DNA of 64,000 bases, from NCBI GenBank assembly GCA_017854585.1, contig JAFMHK010000005.1:72908-136907 (forward strand), written 5' to 3'. Position numbers and translations under genes: made by a program. The notes beneath the pieces are model-generated. The model saw nothing but the letters and a program-made list of their open reading frames with translations. It was not told the origin of the DNA and did no database searches. This stretch comes from Paracoccaceae bacterium (GTDB lineage: Bacteria > Pseudomonadota > Alphaproteobacteria > Rhodobacterales > Rhodobacteraceae). Numbering within the stretch: position 1 is the stretch's first letter; each line of letters begins with the position of its first letter. Shown here piece after piece: positions 18,328-27,162 of this stretch.

Positions 18328-19719
18328 ATGACAAACGACCAATCAAATGCCATGTGGGGCGGACGCTTCGCTGCCGGGCCGGACGCGATCATGGAGGCGA
18401 TCAACGCCTCGATCGGATTCGACAAGCGACTGGCGCGGCAGGATATCGAAGGCTCCCGCGCCCACGCGGCGATGCTGGCCCAACAGGGTATACTGACCAA
18501 TAAGGACGCGGACGCGATCCGGGAAGGCCTCCTCACGGTGTTGTCAGAGATCGAAGGGGGAAACTTCCAGTTTTCCACCGCGCTGGAAGACATCCACATG
18601 AACGTCGAGGCGCGATTGAAAGAGATCGTCGGCGAACCCGCCGGTCGCCTGCACACCGCGCGGTCGCGCAACGATCAGGTCGCGACCGATTTCAAACTTT
18701 GGGTCCGCGACCAGATGGACGCCGCCATCACCGGGATCGAGGCGCTGATGCGTGCGCTGGTCACCCAAGCCGATGCCGGGGCCGACTGGGTGATGCCCGG
18801 CTTCACCCATCTGCAAACCGCGCAACCCGTGACGTGGGGCCACCATATGCTTGCCTATGTCGAGATGCTGGGGCGCGACAAATCCCGTTTCGCAGATGCA
18901 CGGACGCGGATGAACGAAAATCCGCTTGGCGCGGCTGCACTTGCTGGCACGTCCTTTCCCATCGATCGCCACATGACGGCCACCGCGCTTGGGTTCGACC
19001 GCCCCGCCGCGAATTCGCTCGATGCCGTTTCGGATCGGGATTTCGCGTTGGATTATCTGGCTGCCGCCACCATCTGCGCGATGCACCTGTCGCGCTTCGC
19101 TGAGGAACTGGTCATCTGGTCCTCGGCCCAGTTCCGGTTCGTGACCTTGTCAGACCGCTTCTCCACCGGCTCCTCGATCATGCCGCAAAAGAAGAACCCG
19201 GACGCGGCGGAACTGATCCGTGCCAAGATCGGGCGGATTCTGGGCGCAAACGTCGCGCTGCTGATGGTGATGAAGGGCCTTCCGCTGACCTATTCCAAGG
19301 ACATGCAGGAAGATAAGGAGCAGGTCTTTGATGCCGCCGACAACCTGATGCTTGCGCTGGCGGCAATGACCGGAATGGTCGCGGACATGACCGCCAACCG
19401 CGCCACTCTGGAGGCGGCGGCTTCATCCGGCTTCTCGACTGCCACCGATCTGGCCGACTGGCTGGTGCGCGAACTGGACATGCCGTTCCGCGATGCGCAT
19501 CATGTGACCGGCACGCTTGTGAAACTGGCCGAGGATCAGGGCATTGACCTGCCAGACCTCACGCTGACCCAGATGCAGGCCGTGCATGGCAAGATCACCG
19601 AGTCCGTGTTCGATGTGTTGGGTGTACATAATTCCGTCGCTTCGCGTATGTCTTACGGGGGTACGGCACCTGCACAGGTCAGGGCTCAGGTAGCCCGTTG
19701 GAAAGAGGTGTTGGGATGA
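18328..19719 (+). CDS. argH: argininosuccinate lyase
   Basis: A 463-aa fumarase/aspartase-superfamily enzyme that catalyses the last step of arginine synthesis, argininosuccinate to arginine plus fumarate. It shows [11 protein letters not shown] at the N-terminus, [13 protein letters not shown], and the signature [15 protein letters not shown]. The length is standard. The start is the ATG before [13 protein letters not shown]. The TGA overlaps the next gene's ATG (ATGA), so a small lipoprotein is co-translated. Confidence 0.97.
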   Translation: MTNDQSNAMWGGRFAAGPDAIMEAINASIGFDKRLARQDIEGSRAHAAMLAQQGILTNKDADAIREGLLTVLSEIEGGNFQFSTALEDIHMNVEARLKEIVGEPAGRLHTARSRNDQVATDFKLWVRDQMDAAITGIEALMRALVTQADAGADWVMPGFTHLQTAQPVTWGHHMLAYVEMLGRDKSRFADARTRMNENPLGAAALAGTSFPIDRHMTATALGFDRPAANSLDAVSDRDFALDYLAAATICAMHLSRFAEELVIWSSAQFRFVTLSDRFSTGSSIMPQKKNPDAAELIRAKIGRILGANVALLMVMKGLPLTYSKDMQEDKEQVFDAADNLMLALAAMTGMVADMTANRATLEAAASSGFSTATDLADWLVRELDMPFRDAHHVTGTLVKLAEDQGIDLPDLTLTQMQAVHGKITESVFDVLGVHNSVASRMSYGGTAPAQVRAQVARWKEVLG

Positions 19720-19862
19720 GAAATCTGATCTTGCTTGGCACGTTGGCAGTCGTTCTGGCTGCTTGCGGTGTTGATGGCGAACCCACACCGCCCGAACCGC
19801 AACCCGAACCCGGCATCACCATCACCGGCACGGCCCAGATCGGCATGGCGAACAGCAACTAG
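19716..19862 (+). CDS. small lipoprotein following argH (LptM/YifL-like)
   Basis: A 48-aa protein: a hydrophobic signal, the lipobox LAAC with acyl-acceptor Cys at residue 17, then [17 protein letters not shown] and a short tail. Its ATG overlaps the argH stop by 4 bp. The CGxxGxPxxP pattern and position recall LptM/YifL lipoproteins, which assist the LPS translocon in enterobacteria and sit by lysine-pathway genes. The similarity is short, so the LptM assignment is tentative. Confidence 0.75.
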   Translation: MRNLILLGTLAVVLAACGVDGEPTPPEPQPEPGITITGTAQIGMANSN

Positions 19863-19959
19863 ACGGCGCAGCATCATCTCCCATTGAACACCTGCGTTGT
19901 GGGCCCTAACGTCATTCGACGTATCATTTCTTGCACTCATCCACGCGGAACTGCCCAAC

Positions 19960-20430
19960 ATGGAAAAATTCCCAATGACACCCGGCGGCTACAAAGCCCT
20001 GGATGCCGAATTGAAGAACCTCAGAACGGTGGAACGCCCCGCGATCATTCAGGCAATTGCCGAAGCGCGTGAACATGGCGACCTGTCCGAGAACGCGGAA
20101 TACCATTCCGCCCGTGAAAAGCATTCCTTCATCGAAGGCCGCATCAAGGAGCTTGAGGGAATGCTTGGCCTTGCCCAAGTGATTGACCCCTCCAAGCTGT
20201 CCGGCCCGATCAAGTTCGGGGCTACCGTGAAGTTGGTGGATGAAGACACCGATGAGGAAAAGACCTACCAATTGGTCGGTGAGACCGAGGCCGACATCGA
20301 GAAAGGCCTCCTCAACATCAAATCCCCATTGGCCCGCGCCTTGATCGGCAAGGATGAAGGTGACAGTGTCGAAGTGAAGACGCCGGGCGGCAGCAAGGAT
20401 TACGAAATCGTCAAGATTTCCTATATTTGA
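19960..20430 (+). CDS. greA: transcription elongation factor GreA
   Basis: A 156-aa GreA that rescues backtracked RNA polymerase by stimulating transcript cleavage. The N-terminal coiled coil carries [17 protein letters not shown], with the acidic tip residues that coordinate the polymerase metal. The C-terminal FKBP-like domain ends [10 protein letters not shown]. The start ATG before [13 protein letters not shown] gives the standard length. Confidence 0.97.
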   Translation: MEKFPMTPGGYKALDAELKNLRTVERPAIIQAIAEAREHGDLSENAEYHSAREKHSFIEGRIKELEGMLGLAQVIDPSKLSGPIKFGATVKLVDEDTDEEKTYQLVGETEADIEKGLLNIKSPLARALIGKDEGDSVEVKTPGGSKDYEIVKISYI

Positions 20431-20467
20431 CGCCTCCACCAAACCGACGATTCAGGACAGGCGCAGC

Positions 20468-21478
20468 ATGGCAGACGACAAGCAGGCCTCCCCATTGCAG
20501 CTCGGCCTTTACGCCCGTGAAGCGTCGGTGCCGCGTCTGACGGCTGTTGAAATCGTTGCGATTGCGCTGTCGCTGATCTGGTTGATCGGGGTCATGTTGT
20601 TTTTCTGGGGCGCTGATGTCGATGGCGGGGGCAACTCGTTGGAATGGATCATGACGCTTTTGGCGATTGTCATGCCCATCGCGCTGATCTGGGTTGCCGC
20701 ATCGACCGCCCGCACCGCCAAGGTGATGCGGGAAGAGGCGGCGCGCCTGCAGTCCTCCATCGATGCGATGCGCGCGGCCTATGTTGATCAACAACAGCGC
20801 GCGGCATCCGAGATCAAGCCCTCGGTCGCGGCCAAGCTGGAAGAGATCGCGGCCGCGCAGAAGGCCACCGAAACACAGCTTGCGACCTTCACGTCCTTGC
20901 GCGTGCAACAATCCGCCCAACGCGCCGCCGTTGCGTCCCCCGCGCCCTCGCTTGAACAACCGCAGCCCGGATTGGCCCTCAACCCCGACAGCTTCATCGA
21001 GAAAGAGCCGATTTCGGTGGCGGATTTCATCAAGGCGCTGAACTTTCCTGAAAACGAGCATGACAAGGAAGGGTTTCGCACCCTGCGCCGTGCGTTGGAA
21101 GATCGGGCGACGCAACGTCTGATCCGCGCCAGCCAAGACGCGCTGACCTTGCTCAGCCAAGATGGCATCTACATGGACGACCTGCGTCCCGATCGTGCCC
21201 GGTCGGAAATCTGGCGCAAGTTCGCAGCCGGCGAACGCGGGCGCGCAATCGCGGCGCTTGGCGGGATCCATGATCGGTCATCGCTGGTGTTGGCCGCAGG
21301 CAGGATGAAGCAAGATCCGGTGTTCCGTGATGCCGCCCACCATTTCTTGCGCCATTTCGACAAGACCTTCATGGAGTTCGAAAAGCACGCCAGCGACGAA
21401 GAGATTTCGCGCTTGGCCGATACGCGGACTGCGCGTGCCTTCATGCTGTTGGGGCGGGTCGCAGGAACCTTCGACTAG
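20468..21478 (+). CDS. two-TM coiled-coil protein of unknown function
   Basis: A 336-aa protein that I do not recognise. Transmembrane segments lie at about residues 25-48 and 58-80. A predicted coiled coil follows (about 83-155), then a Pro/Ala linker. The final 170 residues form a helical cytoplasmic domain (SVADFIKALNFPENEHDKEG, IWRKFAAGERGRAIAALGG). It follows greA by 37 bp on the same strand and may share its promoter. Its 3' end overlaps the convergent mobA-linked gene by 38 bp. Confidence 0.75.
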   Translation: MADDKQASPLQLGLYAREASVPRLTAVEIVAIALSLIWLIGVMLFFWGADVDGGGNSLEWIMTLLAIVMPIALIWVAASTARTAKVMREEAARLQSSIDAMRAAYVDQQQRAASEIKPSVAAKLEEIAAAQKATETQLATFTSLRVQQSAQRAAVASPAPSLEQPQPGLALNPDSFIEKEPISVADFIKALNFPENEHDKEGFRTLRRALEDRATQRLIRASQDALTLLSQDGIYMDDLRPDRARSEIWRKFAAGERGRAIAALGGIHDRSSLVLAAGRMKQDPVFRDAAHHFLRHFDKTFMEFEKHASDEEISRLADTRTARAFMLLGRVAGTFD

Positions 21479-22319
21479 CCGCGACTAATTCGGCTGCGTG
21501 GCCAAGTCCGGTAATCCAGCCCTCCTCACGGTCGCCCTCGGCCAGCATCGTCATCAGCCGCTCACCCGGCAACCCGGCGAACGCCTGCGCCAGCACGCGC
21601 ACCTGTGCCGCATCCATGATCTCGCCCGCGCGCTGCTGCGCCCTGACCTCGGCATCCAGCAACGCGGGGTAAATCTCTGTCAGGACAATCGGCGCTGTCG
21701 GGGCCTGAAACGGGGCCACCGACAGCGCATCGCCGAACCGTTGACGCAACCCGTGCAAGCGGGCAATGCCCAGCAGCGCCTGCGATCCAACGGAACCCGT
21801 TGTGAACAATTTCCAACATGGCTGCGCCCGCCTGATGAGATGTTCCACCTTTCGCCGCTCAGGCATGCCATGACCAACGCGCAGCGTTCCCTTTGCAGGC
21901 AGGCGATCCGTGGCGCGGTTGGTCGGACAACCCCAGAACGGGCCGACACCCGGCAGCAGCCCGTTCAATTCCTCGGCCACATCAAAGCGGTTGTTCGCGT
22001 TGCGATCATCATCGACGATGCGCCGGGCCAAGGCTGCCCACAGGTGCAGCGGATCATCGCTTCCACTGACCACCCGCGCAAATCCGCGCGGATAGCCGAA
22101 AGGAAAATCGAACCCGGCCAGCACCCGGCGGCGGTGCGTCAGCGCCTCGGCGAACAACGATGTCAGGGCGGCAATCGCGTGACTGCGGGTCCGGTGATAG
22201 GCGGTTGTCACCGTTCCATCGTGGGCGGTCGCGACAAAAATTGCATCCTTCGTCGGTTTCGCGGGCGATGGCGCAGACCGCGCCGACCAATCAACGACCA
22301 CCACCGTGTCAAAGGTCAT
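21441..22319 (-). CDS. DUF429-like (RNase H-fold) protein coupled to mobA
   Basis: A 292-aa soluble protein starting MTFDTVVVVDWSARS, with LAGFDFPFGYP at about residues 70-80 and later FWGCPTNRA. The VVVDWSA...GFDFPFGYP pattern suggests an RNase H-like fold of the DUF429 type, with the two Asp as candidate metal ligands; this is inference. Its ATG overlaps the mobA TGA (ATGA), so it is made with mobA, suggesting a molybdenum cofactor link. Some databases label such proteins as molybdopterin-guanine dinucleotide related by context. I do not know its reaction. Confidence 0.7.
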   Translation of the reverse strand: MTFDTVVVVDWSARSAPSPAKPTKDAIFVATAHDGTVTTAYHRTRSHAIAALTSLFAEALTHRRRVLAGFDFPFGYPRGFARVVSGSDDPLHLWAALARRIVDDDRNANNRFDVAEELNGLLPGVGPFWGCPTNRATDRLPAKGTLRVGHGMPERRKVEHLIRRAQPCWKLFTTGSVGSQALLGIARLHGLRQRFGDALSVAPFQAPTAPIVLTEIYPALLDAEVRAQQRAGEIMDAAQVRVLAQAFAGLPGERLMTMLAEGDREEGWITGLGHAAELVAASRRFLRPAPTA

Positions 22320-22897
22320 GCAAGCCATGCGTCCGCACGCGCCAGATCATCGGGGGTGTTGATGTTGAAGAAAGCGGGCGGGGTGCTGGCCGCGAATCGC
22401 GCCTCGACGGCGCCCGCCTCCAGCGCCCAATCCGTAACCTTGCGCGTTCCGCCAGCCAACGCCGCGCGCAAGGCACCGCGAAGCGTTACCGACCATAACC
22501 CCGTCGTCCCCTGCCAACCATCATCCGTGCGCGCCAGCACCACGGGCGCATCCACGGCGACCATCGTCTGCACCAGATCGGCGGGCAAGAAAGGCGTATC
22601 AACCGCGACGGTCAAAACCCGCGCGCTCCCCTGCGCTGCCGCCCATTCCATTGCCGACAGAATCCCCGCCAATGGCCCCATGCCATGAGCCACCACATCC
22701 GGCAGCACGGGCGCCTCCACACCAAATCGCGCGCCATCACCGTTCGCGTTCACTGCCAACACCGCCACCTGTGGGCCGATCCGATCCATCACATGCGCCA
22801 GCAGCGGCCGCCCAGCCAAGCGCACCAAGGCCTTGTCGCCACCCCCCATGCGTCGGGCCTGCCCTCCTGCCAACACAACACCGACAGGTCGCGCCAT
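22316..22897 (-). CDS. mobA: molybdenum cofactor guanylyltransferase
   Basis: A 193-aa nucleotidyltransferase that attaches GMP to molybdopterin to form the MGD cofactor of DMSO-reductase-family enzymes. The GTP-binding loop is VLAGGQARRMGGGDKAL. The metal motif is in VAVDTPFLP, and the C-terminus reads FFNINTPDDL. The start ATG before ARPVGVV has AAAGGA about ten bases upstream. It is divergent from azlC. Confidence 0.93.
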   Translation of the reverse strand: MARPVGVVLAGGQARRMGGGDKALVRLAGRPLLAHVMDRIGPQVAVLAVNANGDGARFGVEAPVLPDVVAHGMGPLAGILSAMEWAAAQGSARVLTVAVDTPFLPADLVQTMVAVDAPVVLARTDDGWQGTTGLWSVTLRGALRAALAGGTRKVTDWALEAGAVEARFAASTPPAFFNINTPDDLARADAWLA

Positions 22898-22996
22898 GCC
22901 GCGCCGTCCTTTTTGATGACGCGCATCACTAACGTTGAATTGCATCTTCTTTCTCCTGCGCCTAAGGCGGTCAGATCGAAACCGTAGGGACAGCCC

Positions 22997-23716
22997 ATGG
23001 CCACTGCCAGCCCGAAATCGCTTTATTGGAAAGGCGTTCGCACCGCCGCGCCGTTCTTGTTGATGGTGACGCCCTTTGGATTGTTGTTTGGCGTTGTCGC
23101 GACCGAGGCGGGGCTTTCGCTTGCGCATACCATGGGCTTCTCCATCGTCGTGATCGCGGGCGCCGCGCAGTTCACTGCCCTGCAACTGATGACGGAACAG
23201 GCCCCCATCATCGTGATTCTGGCGTCGGCCCTTGCGGTCAACCTGCGCATGGCGATGTATTCCGCCGCATTGGCACCCTACCTTGGGCCTGCGCCGCTTT
23301 GGCAACGCGCGTTGATCGGCTATTTCAACGTCGATCAGACCTATGCCATGTCAATCATGGAGTACGAGGCAAAGCCGCAGCTGACGGTGGCCGCGCGGGT
23401 CGCCTATTTCCTTGGGATTGCCACCCCGATCTGCCCGGTCTGGTATGTCATGACTTATATCGGGGCTGTCGTCGGCAGCACGATACCGGACGCCTTCGCG
23501 CTTGATTTCGCGGTCCCGATCACCTTCCTTGCCATCGTTGCGCCCGCCTTCAAGACGCTGGCGCATGTCGCCGCCGCCTTTACGGCCATCGTGCTGGCCG
23601 TCACCCTGTCATGGATGCCCTACAACCTTTGGCTTCTGCTCGCAGGGCTTGCCGGCATGATCGTCGGCGCCGAGGTTGAACGCCGCGTCGGCCGCGCCCG
23701 GGTGCGCCCGACATGA
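22997..23716 (+). CDS. azlC: AzlC family branched-chain amino acid exporter, large subunit
   Basis: A 239-aa inner-membrane protein with 5-7 hydrophobic helices. It carries the AzlC signature region GAAQFTALQLM and the NLRMAMYSAALAPYL motif. AzlC with AzlD exports branched-chain amino acids or analogues. The start follows GTAGGGACAGCCC. It overlaps azlD as ATGA at the 3' end. Confidence 0.92.
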   Translation: MATASPKSLYWKGVRTAAPFLLMVTPFGLLFGVVATEAGLSLAHTMGFSIVVIAGAAQFTALQLMTEQAPIIVILASALAVNLRMAMYSAALAPYLGPAPLWQRALIGYFNVDQTYAMSIMEYEAKPQLTVAARVAYFLGIATPICPVWYVMTYIGAVVGSTIPDAFALDFAVPITFLAIVAPAFKTLAHVAAAFTAIVLAVTLSWMPYNLWLLLAGLAGMIVGAEVERRVGRARVRPT

Positions 23717-24045
23717 CCGGGTATTCCTCCGCCCAGATCTGGATGATCATTGCCGCGATGGGGATTGGCACCTTCGCCATCCGGTTCTCGTTTCTGGGTC
23801 TTCTGGGCAACCGGCAATTGCCCGACTGGCTGCTGCGCCACCTGCGCTACACCGCCGTGGCGATCCTGCCCGCGATGATCGCGCCGCTGGTCTTGTGGCC
23901 AAACGCGACAGGTGGTGAACCCGACGCCCCCCGCCTTGCCGCCGCCGCCATAGCCCTTGCCGTCGGCATCTGGGCCAAGAATGCGATCGCCGCCATTTTT
24001 GGTGGCATGATCACGCTTTACCTGCTCCAGTATCTGCTGGGCTAA
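23713..24045 (+). CDS. azlD: AzlD family small exporter subunit
   Basis: A 110-aa protein with about four hydrophobic helices and the AzlD pattern IRFSFLGLLGNRQLPDWL. It is the partner of AzlC in the amino acid exporter. Its ATG overlaps the azlC TGA. Its stop overlaps that of the convergent Lrp-type regulator by 4 bp. Confidence 0.9.
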   Translation: MTGYSSAQIWMIIAAMGIGTFAIRFSFLGLLGNRQLPDWLLRHLRYTAVAILPAMIAPLVLWPNATGGEPDAPRLAAAAIALAVGIWAKNAIAAIFGGMITLYLLQYLLG

Positions 24046-24509
24046 ACCGGCAACGCAGTTGTCTTGAAGACGGTCTTCAGGGCAAAGCTTGATTGCATCT
24101 GCGCCACGCCCGGCAGACGCGCCAGATGCTGCCGATGGATGCGCGCGAAATCCTCGCTGTCGCGCGCAACGACCTTCAGCAGGTAATCGGCACTGCCTGC
24201 CATCAGGTGACATTCCAGCACATCCGGCACCCGGGCTACCGCTTTCTCGAATGCATCCAGCAGTTCATCGGCCTGCCCGCTCAGTTTGATTTCCACGAAG
24301 ACCGTCGTCACCCGACCGACGGCACGGGCATTCAACAAGGCAACGTAGTTGCGGATAACCCCCGCCACTTCCAATCGTTGAACCCGTCGGTGACAGGCCG
24401 AGGGCGACAGATGCACGCGCTCTGACAGCTCCGCGTTCGTCATCCGCCCGTCGCGCTGTAGCAAGCGCAGAATGCGGTGATCCATCTCGTCCAATTCTGC
24501 TTGTGACAC
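24042..24509 (-). CDS. Lrp/AsnC family regulator (AldR-like)
   Basis: A 155-aa regulator with an N-terminal winged HTH (LDEMDHRILRLLQRDGRMTN, then LSPSACHRRVQRLEVAGVI) and a C-terminal ligand-binding RAM domain (CHLMAGSADYLLKV). It is divergent from alanine dehydrogenase, so it probably activates ald in response to alanine or another amino acid. It may also influence azlCD on its other side. Both targets are inferred from position. Confidence 0.92.
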   Translation of the reverse strand: MSQAELDEMDHRILRLLQRDGRMTNAELSERVHLSPSACHRRVQRLEVAGVIRNYVALLNARAVGRVTTVFVEIKLSGQADELLDAFEKAVARVPDVLECHLMAGSADYLLKVVARDSEDFARIHRQHLARLPGVAQMQSSFALKTVFKTTALPV

Positions 24510-24543
24510 GCTTTGTCCCGCCTAATGTCCATTATGTCGAAGG

Positions 24544-24557
24544 ATATTGCGGAATAT
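24544..24557. promoter_or_regulatory. candidate Lrp/AldR operator palindrome
   Basis: ATATTGCGGAATAT is a perfect 5-bp inverted repeat with a 4-bp spacer. It lies in the 126-bp region between the Lrp-type gene and ald. Lrp-family sites are AT-rich palindromes, so it may be the binding site; its use is inferred. Confidence 0.4.
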
Positions 24558-24635
24558 GCCCCCATCGCGCCAGATATTTCAAAGCAATTCCATATATACC
24601 GCGCGATACTTCCGCCCGGAAGAGGAGACACCCCT

Positions 24636-25754
24636 ATGCACATTGGCTGCCCGACAGAAATCAAACCCCAAGAATTCCGTGTCGGCCTGACCCCCGCCGC
24701 CGCCCACGAGGCCGTGGCCCACGGCCATACCGTCACGGTGCAGGCCGGTGCCGGTATCGGCGCAGGCTTCGCCGACGCCGATTACACCGCTGCTGGCGCC
24801 CGTATCGCGGCGACAGCGCAGGATATTTTCGCAAGTGCCGACCTGATCGTAAAGGTGAAGGAACCGCAGGCAGGCGAACGCGCCATGTTGCGTGAAGGCC
24901 AGATCCTGTTCACTTATCTGCACCTTGCACCCGACCCGGACCAGACGCATGACCTGTTGAAGTCCGGCGCGACCTGCATCGCCTATGAGACAGTGACCGA
25001 CCGCAGCGGCGGCTTGCCGCTGCTGGCCCCGATGTCGGAAGTTGCGGGCAAACTGGCCCCGCAGGTTGGCGCATGGACGCTGCAAAAGGCGAATGGCGGT
25101 CGTGGTGTCCTGATGGGGGGCGTGCCCGGTGTCGGTCCGGCCCGTGTGGTTGTGATTGGCGGCGGTGTCGTCGGCACCCACGCGGCGCGCGTTGCCGCCG
25201 GTATGGGTGCGGATGTGACCGTTCTTGACCGGTCCCTGCACCGTCTGCGGTATCTCGATGACGTCTTCGGCAGCCAGTTTCGCACATCATATGCCAGCGC
25301 GGGCAATACAGCGGAACTGGTTGCGCTGGCCGACATGGTCATTGGGGCCGTCCTGATCCCGGGTGCCGCTGCCCCCAAACTGGTCACGCGCGCGCAGCTG
25401 TCCACCATGAAACCCGGCGCCGCGATCGTCGATGTCGCCATCGATCAGGGCGGGTGTTTCGAAACGTCCAAGGCAACGACCCATCAGGACCCGATTTATG
25501 AGGTCGACGGCATCATGCATTATTGCGTCGCCAACATGCCGGGCGCCGTTGCCCGCACATCGACGATCGCACTTGGCAATGCCACCATGCCCTTCTTGAT
25601 CGCATTGGCCGACAAGGGTTGGAAACAAGCCTGCGCAGACGATCCGCATTTGCTTGAGGGGCTGAATGTCCATGCTGGCCACTTGACCAACTACGCGGTC
25701 GGAAAAGCACTTGGCATCGACGTCTTGTCACCAACGCTGGCGCTCAAGCGATAG
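24636..25754 (+). CDS. ald: alanine dehydrogenase
   Basis: A 372-aa NAD-dependent enzyme that interconverts L-alanine and pyruvate plus ammonia. It has the N-terminal CPTEIKPQEFRVGLTP, the substrate region YETVTDRSGGLPLLAPMSEV, and the NAD motif VVVIGGGVVGTHAARVA. The start is the ATG after AGGAGACACCCCT. It is divergent from an Lrp-type regulator and followed by a strong terminator hairpin. Confidence 0.96.
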   Translation: MHIGCPTEIKPQEFRVGLTPAAAHEAVAHGHTVTVQAGAGIGAGFADADYTAAGARIAATAQDIFASADLIVKVKEPQAGERAMLREGQILFTYLHLAPDPDQTHDLLKSGATCIAYETVTDRSGGLPLLAPMSEVAGKLAPQVGAWTLQKANGGRGVLMGGVPGVGPARVVVIGGGVVGTHAARVAAGMGADVTVLDRSLHRLRYLDDVFGSQFRTSYASAGNTAELVALADMVIGAVLIPGAAAPKLVTRAQLSTMKPGAAIVDVAIDQGGCFETSKATTHQDPIYEVDGIMHYCVANMPGAVARTSTIALGNATMPFLIALADKGWKQACADDPHLLEGLNVHAGHLTNYAVGKALGIDVLSPTLALKR

Positions 25755-25770
25755 ACTGCTGCAAGGTAAC

Positions 25771-25804
25771 CAAGGCCCGCATGCGCGGGCCTTGGGCGTT
25801 TTCC
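25771..25804 (+). terminator. rho-independent terminator after ald
   Basis: A perfect 10-bp stem, CAAGGCCCGC paired with GCGGGCCTTG around an ATGC loop, followed by GGCGTTTT. It is located 16 bp after the ald stop and just before the end of convergent mscL. Confidence 0.8.
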
Positions 25805-25817
25805 GGCCCTGACCGGT

Positions 25818-26243
25818 TCACCGGGTCTGCAGCGCGTCCCGAATTTCGGTCAGCAATTCCTCTGCGGTCGGCCCCTTTGGTGCTTCGGGGGCTGCTGCTT
25901 CCTCCTTCACGGCGGCCGCTTTCAGCCTGTTGACCATCTTGACCAGCATGAAAACCACAAAGGCCACGATCAGAAAATTGATCACGGCCATGATGAAATT
26001 GCCGATGGCAAACACCGGCGCGCCCGCATCCGCCGCCGCCGTCAGCGATGGATAGGTTTCGCCGTTCAGCGCATAAAACCACCCTGAGAAATCGATGCCT
26101 CCGGTGAACAACGCGATAATCGGGTTGATCAGGTCACCGACCAACGAGGTCACGATGGCCGTAAAAGCCGCACCGATGATGATGCCAACCGCCATGTCCA
26201 TGACATTGCCCTTGGCGATGAACTCCTTGAATTCGTTTATCAT
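25818..26243 (-). CDS. mscL: large-conductance mechanosensitive channel MscL
   Basis: A 141-aa inner-membrane channel that opens under hypo-osmotic stress. It starts [20 protein letters not shown], the canonical MscL N-terminus. TM1 is at about residues 15-40 and TM2 at about 73-98. A charged C-terminal helix ends in [14 protein letters not shown]. The start is chosen by family alignment; the open frame extends 27 codons upstream. Confidence 0.95.
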   Translation of the reverse strand: MINEFKEFIAKGNVMDMAVGIIIGAAFTAIVTSLVGDLINPIIALFTGGIDFSGWFYALNGETYPSLTAAADAGAPVFAIGNFIMAVINFLIVAFVVFMLVKMVNRLKAAAVKEEAAAPEAPKGPTAEELLTEIRDALQTR

Positions 26244-26397
26244 TTCAATAATCCCAATCTTTTCGCCTTGGATGGCGCCATTTGCGACGCCATGCTCGTG
26301 CGTCATTGCACGGCCCACGCACAAGAATACAGGTTTTGGCGGTTCTCCAAAAGGAAACTGTGCTTAGATATTCCCCGCAAACGCCAAGGATATTCAG

Positions 26398-27108
26398 ATG
26401 TGCCCAATGCCCGAACTTTCTGATCACCCGATTACTGGGCGCTGGCCACCCATGAACCCGGCGGTCATCCAACTCTACTCATTTCCCACCTTCAACGGCG
26501 CCAAGATATCCATCGCGCTGGAGGAAATGGGCCTCCCCTACGAAGTGCACCGTGTGACATTGTCCCCGGCGGACCTGGAAAGCCCTGAGTTTCTGTCCCT
26601 GAACCCGAACGGCAAGGTCCCCGCAATCATCGATCCCGATGGCCCCGATGGTCTGCCGCTTGGCCTGTTCGAATCCGGCGCCATCCTGCTTTATCTGGCC
26701 GCGAAATCCGGCCAGCTTGGTGGCAAAACCGCCGCTGACAAGGCGCGTGTCACGCAATGGCTGATGTTCCAGATGGGCGCGCTTGGTCCGATGATTGGGC
26801 AGCTTGGCTATTTCACAAAATTCGCCGGCGCCGAAATTGAAGACCGCCGCCCCCGCGACCACTTTACCGCCGAGGTCAAACGTCTTCTCGCCGTGCTGGA
26901 TGGCGCGTTGGAAGGGCAGGATTGGATCGCCGGCGATTATTCGATCGCCGATATCGCCATCGCTCCATGGCTTCGCGGGCTTGAACGCTATGGTGTGAAG
27001 GCGCTGCTCGGCTGGGATCAATACACCAACCTCGTGGCCTATCTTGATCGGTTTCTTGCAAGACCCGCCGTTCAGATCGGTCTGGTCACACCGCCACGCG
27101 AAGGTTAG
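26398..27108 (+). CDS. glutathione S-transferase family protein
   Basis: A 236-aa cytosolic GST. The thioredoxin-like N-terminal domain has LYSFPTFNGAKISIALEEMG and the glutathione-binding NPNGKVPAIID...FESGAILLYLA. The C-terminal helical domain has GDYSIADIAIAPWLRG. The PITGRWPP...LYSFPTFNG form resembles the YghU/nu-class group, often disulfide-bond reductases; the substrate is unknown. AAGGA lies upstream of the chosen ATG. It is convergent with ytoQ. Confidence 0.88.
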   Translation: MCPMPELSDHPITGRWPPMNPAVIQLYSFPTFNGAKISIALEEMGLPYEVHRVTLSPADLESPEFLSLNPNGKVPAIIDPDGPDGLPLGLFESGAILLYLAAKSGQLGGKTAADKARVTQWLMFQMGALGPMIGQLGYFTKFAGAEIEDRRPRDHFTAEVKRLLAVLDGALEGQDWIAGDYSIADIAIAPWLRGLERYGVKALLGWDQYTNLVAYLDRFLARPAVQIGLVTPPREG

Positions 27109-27119
27109 CGGGCAATTTG

Positions 27120-27148
27120 GGGGCGCGCCGCACGACTGTGCGCGCCCC
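27120..27148. terminator. GC-rich hairpin between convergent GST and ytoQ
   Basis: GGGGCGCGC and GCGCGCCCC form a 9-bp stem with an 11-base loop in the 54-bp convergent gap. There is no clear T-run on either strand, so termination is probable from position rather than proven. Confidence 0.5.
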
Positions 27149-27162
27149 GGCCGGGTGATGGC

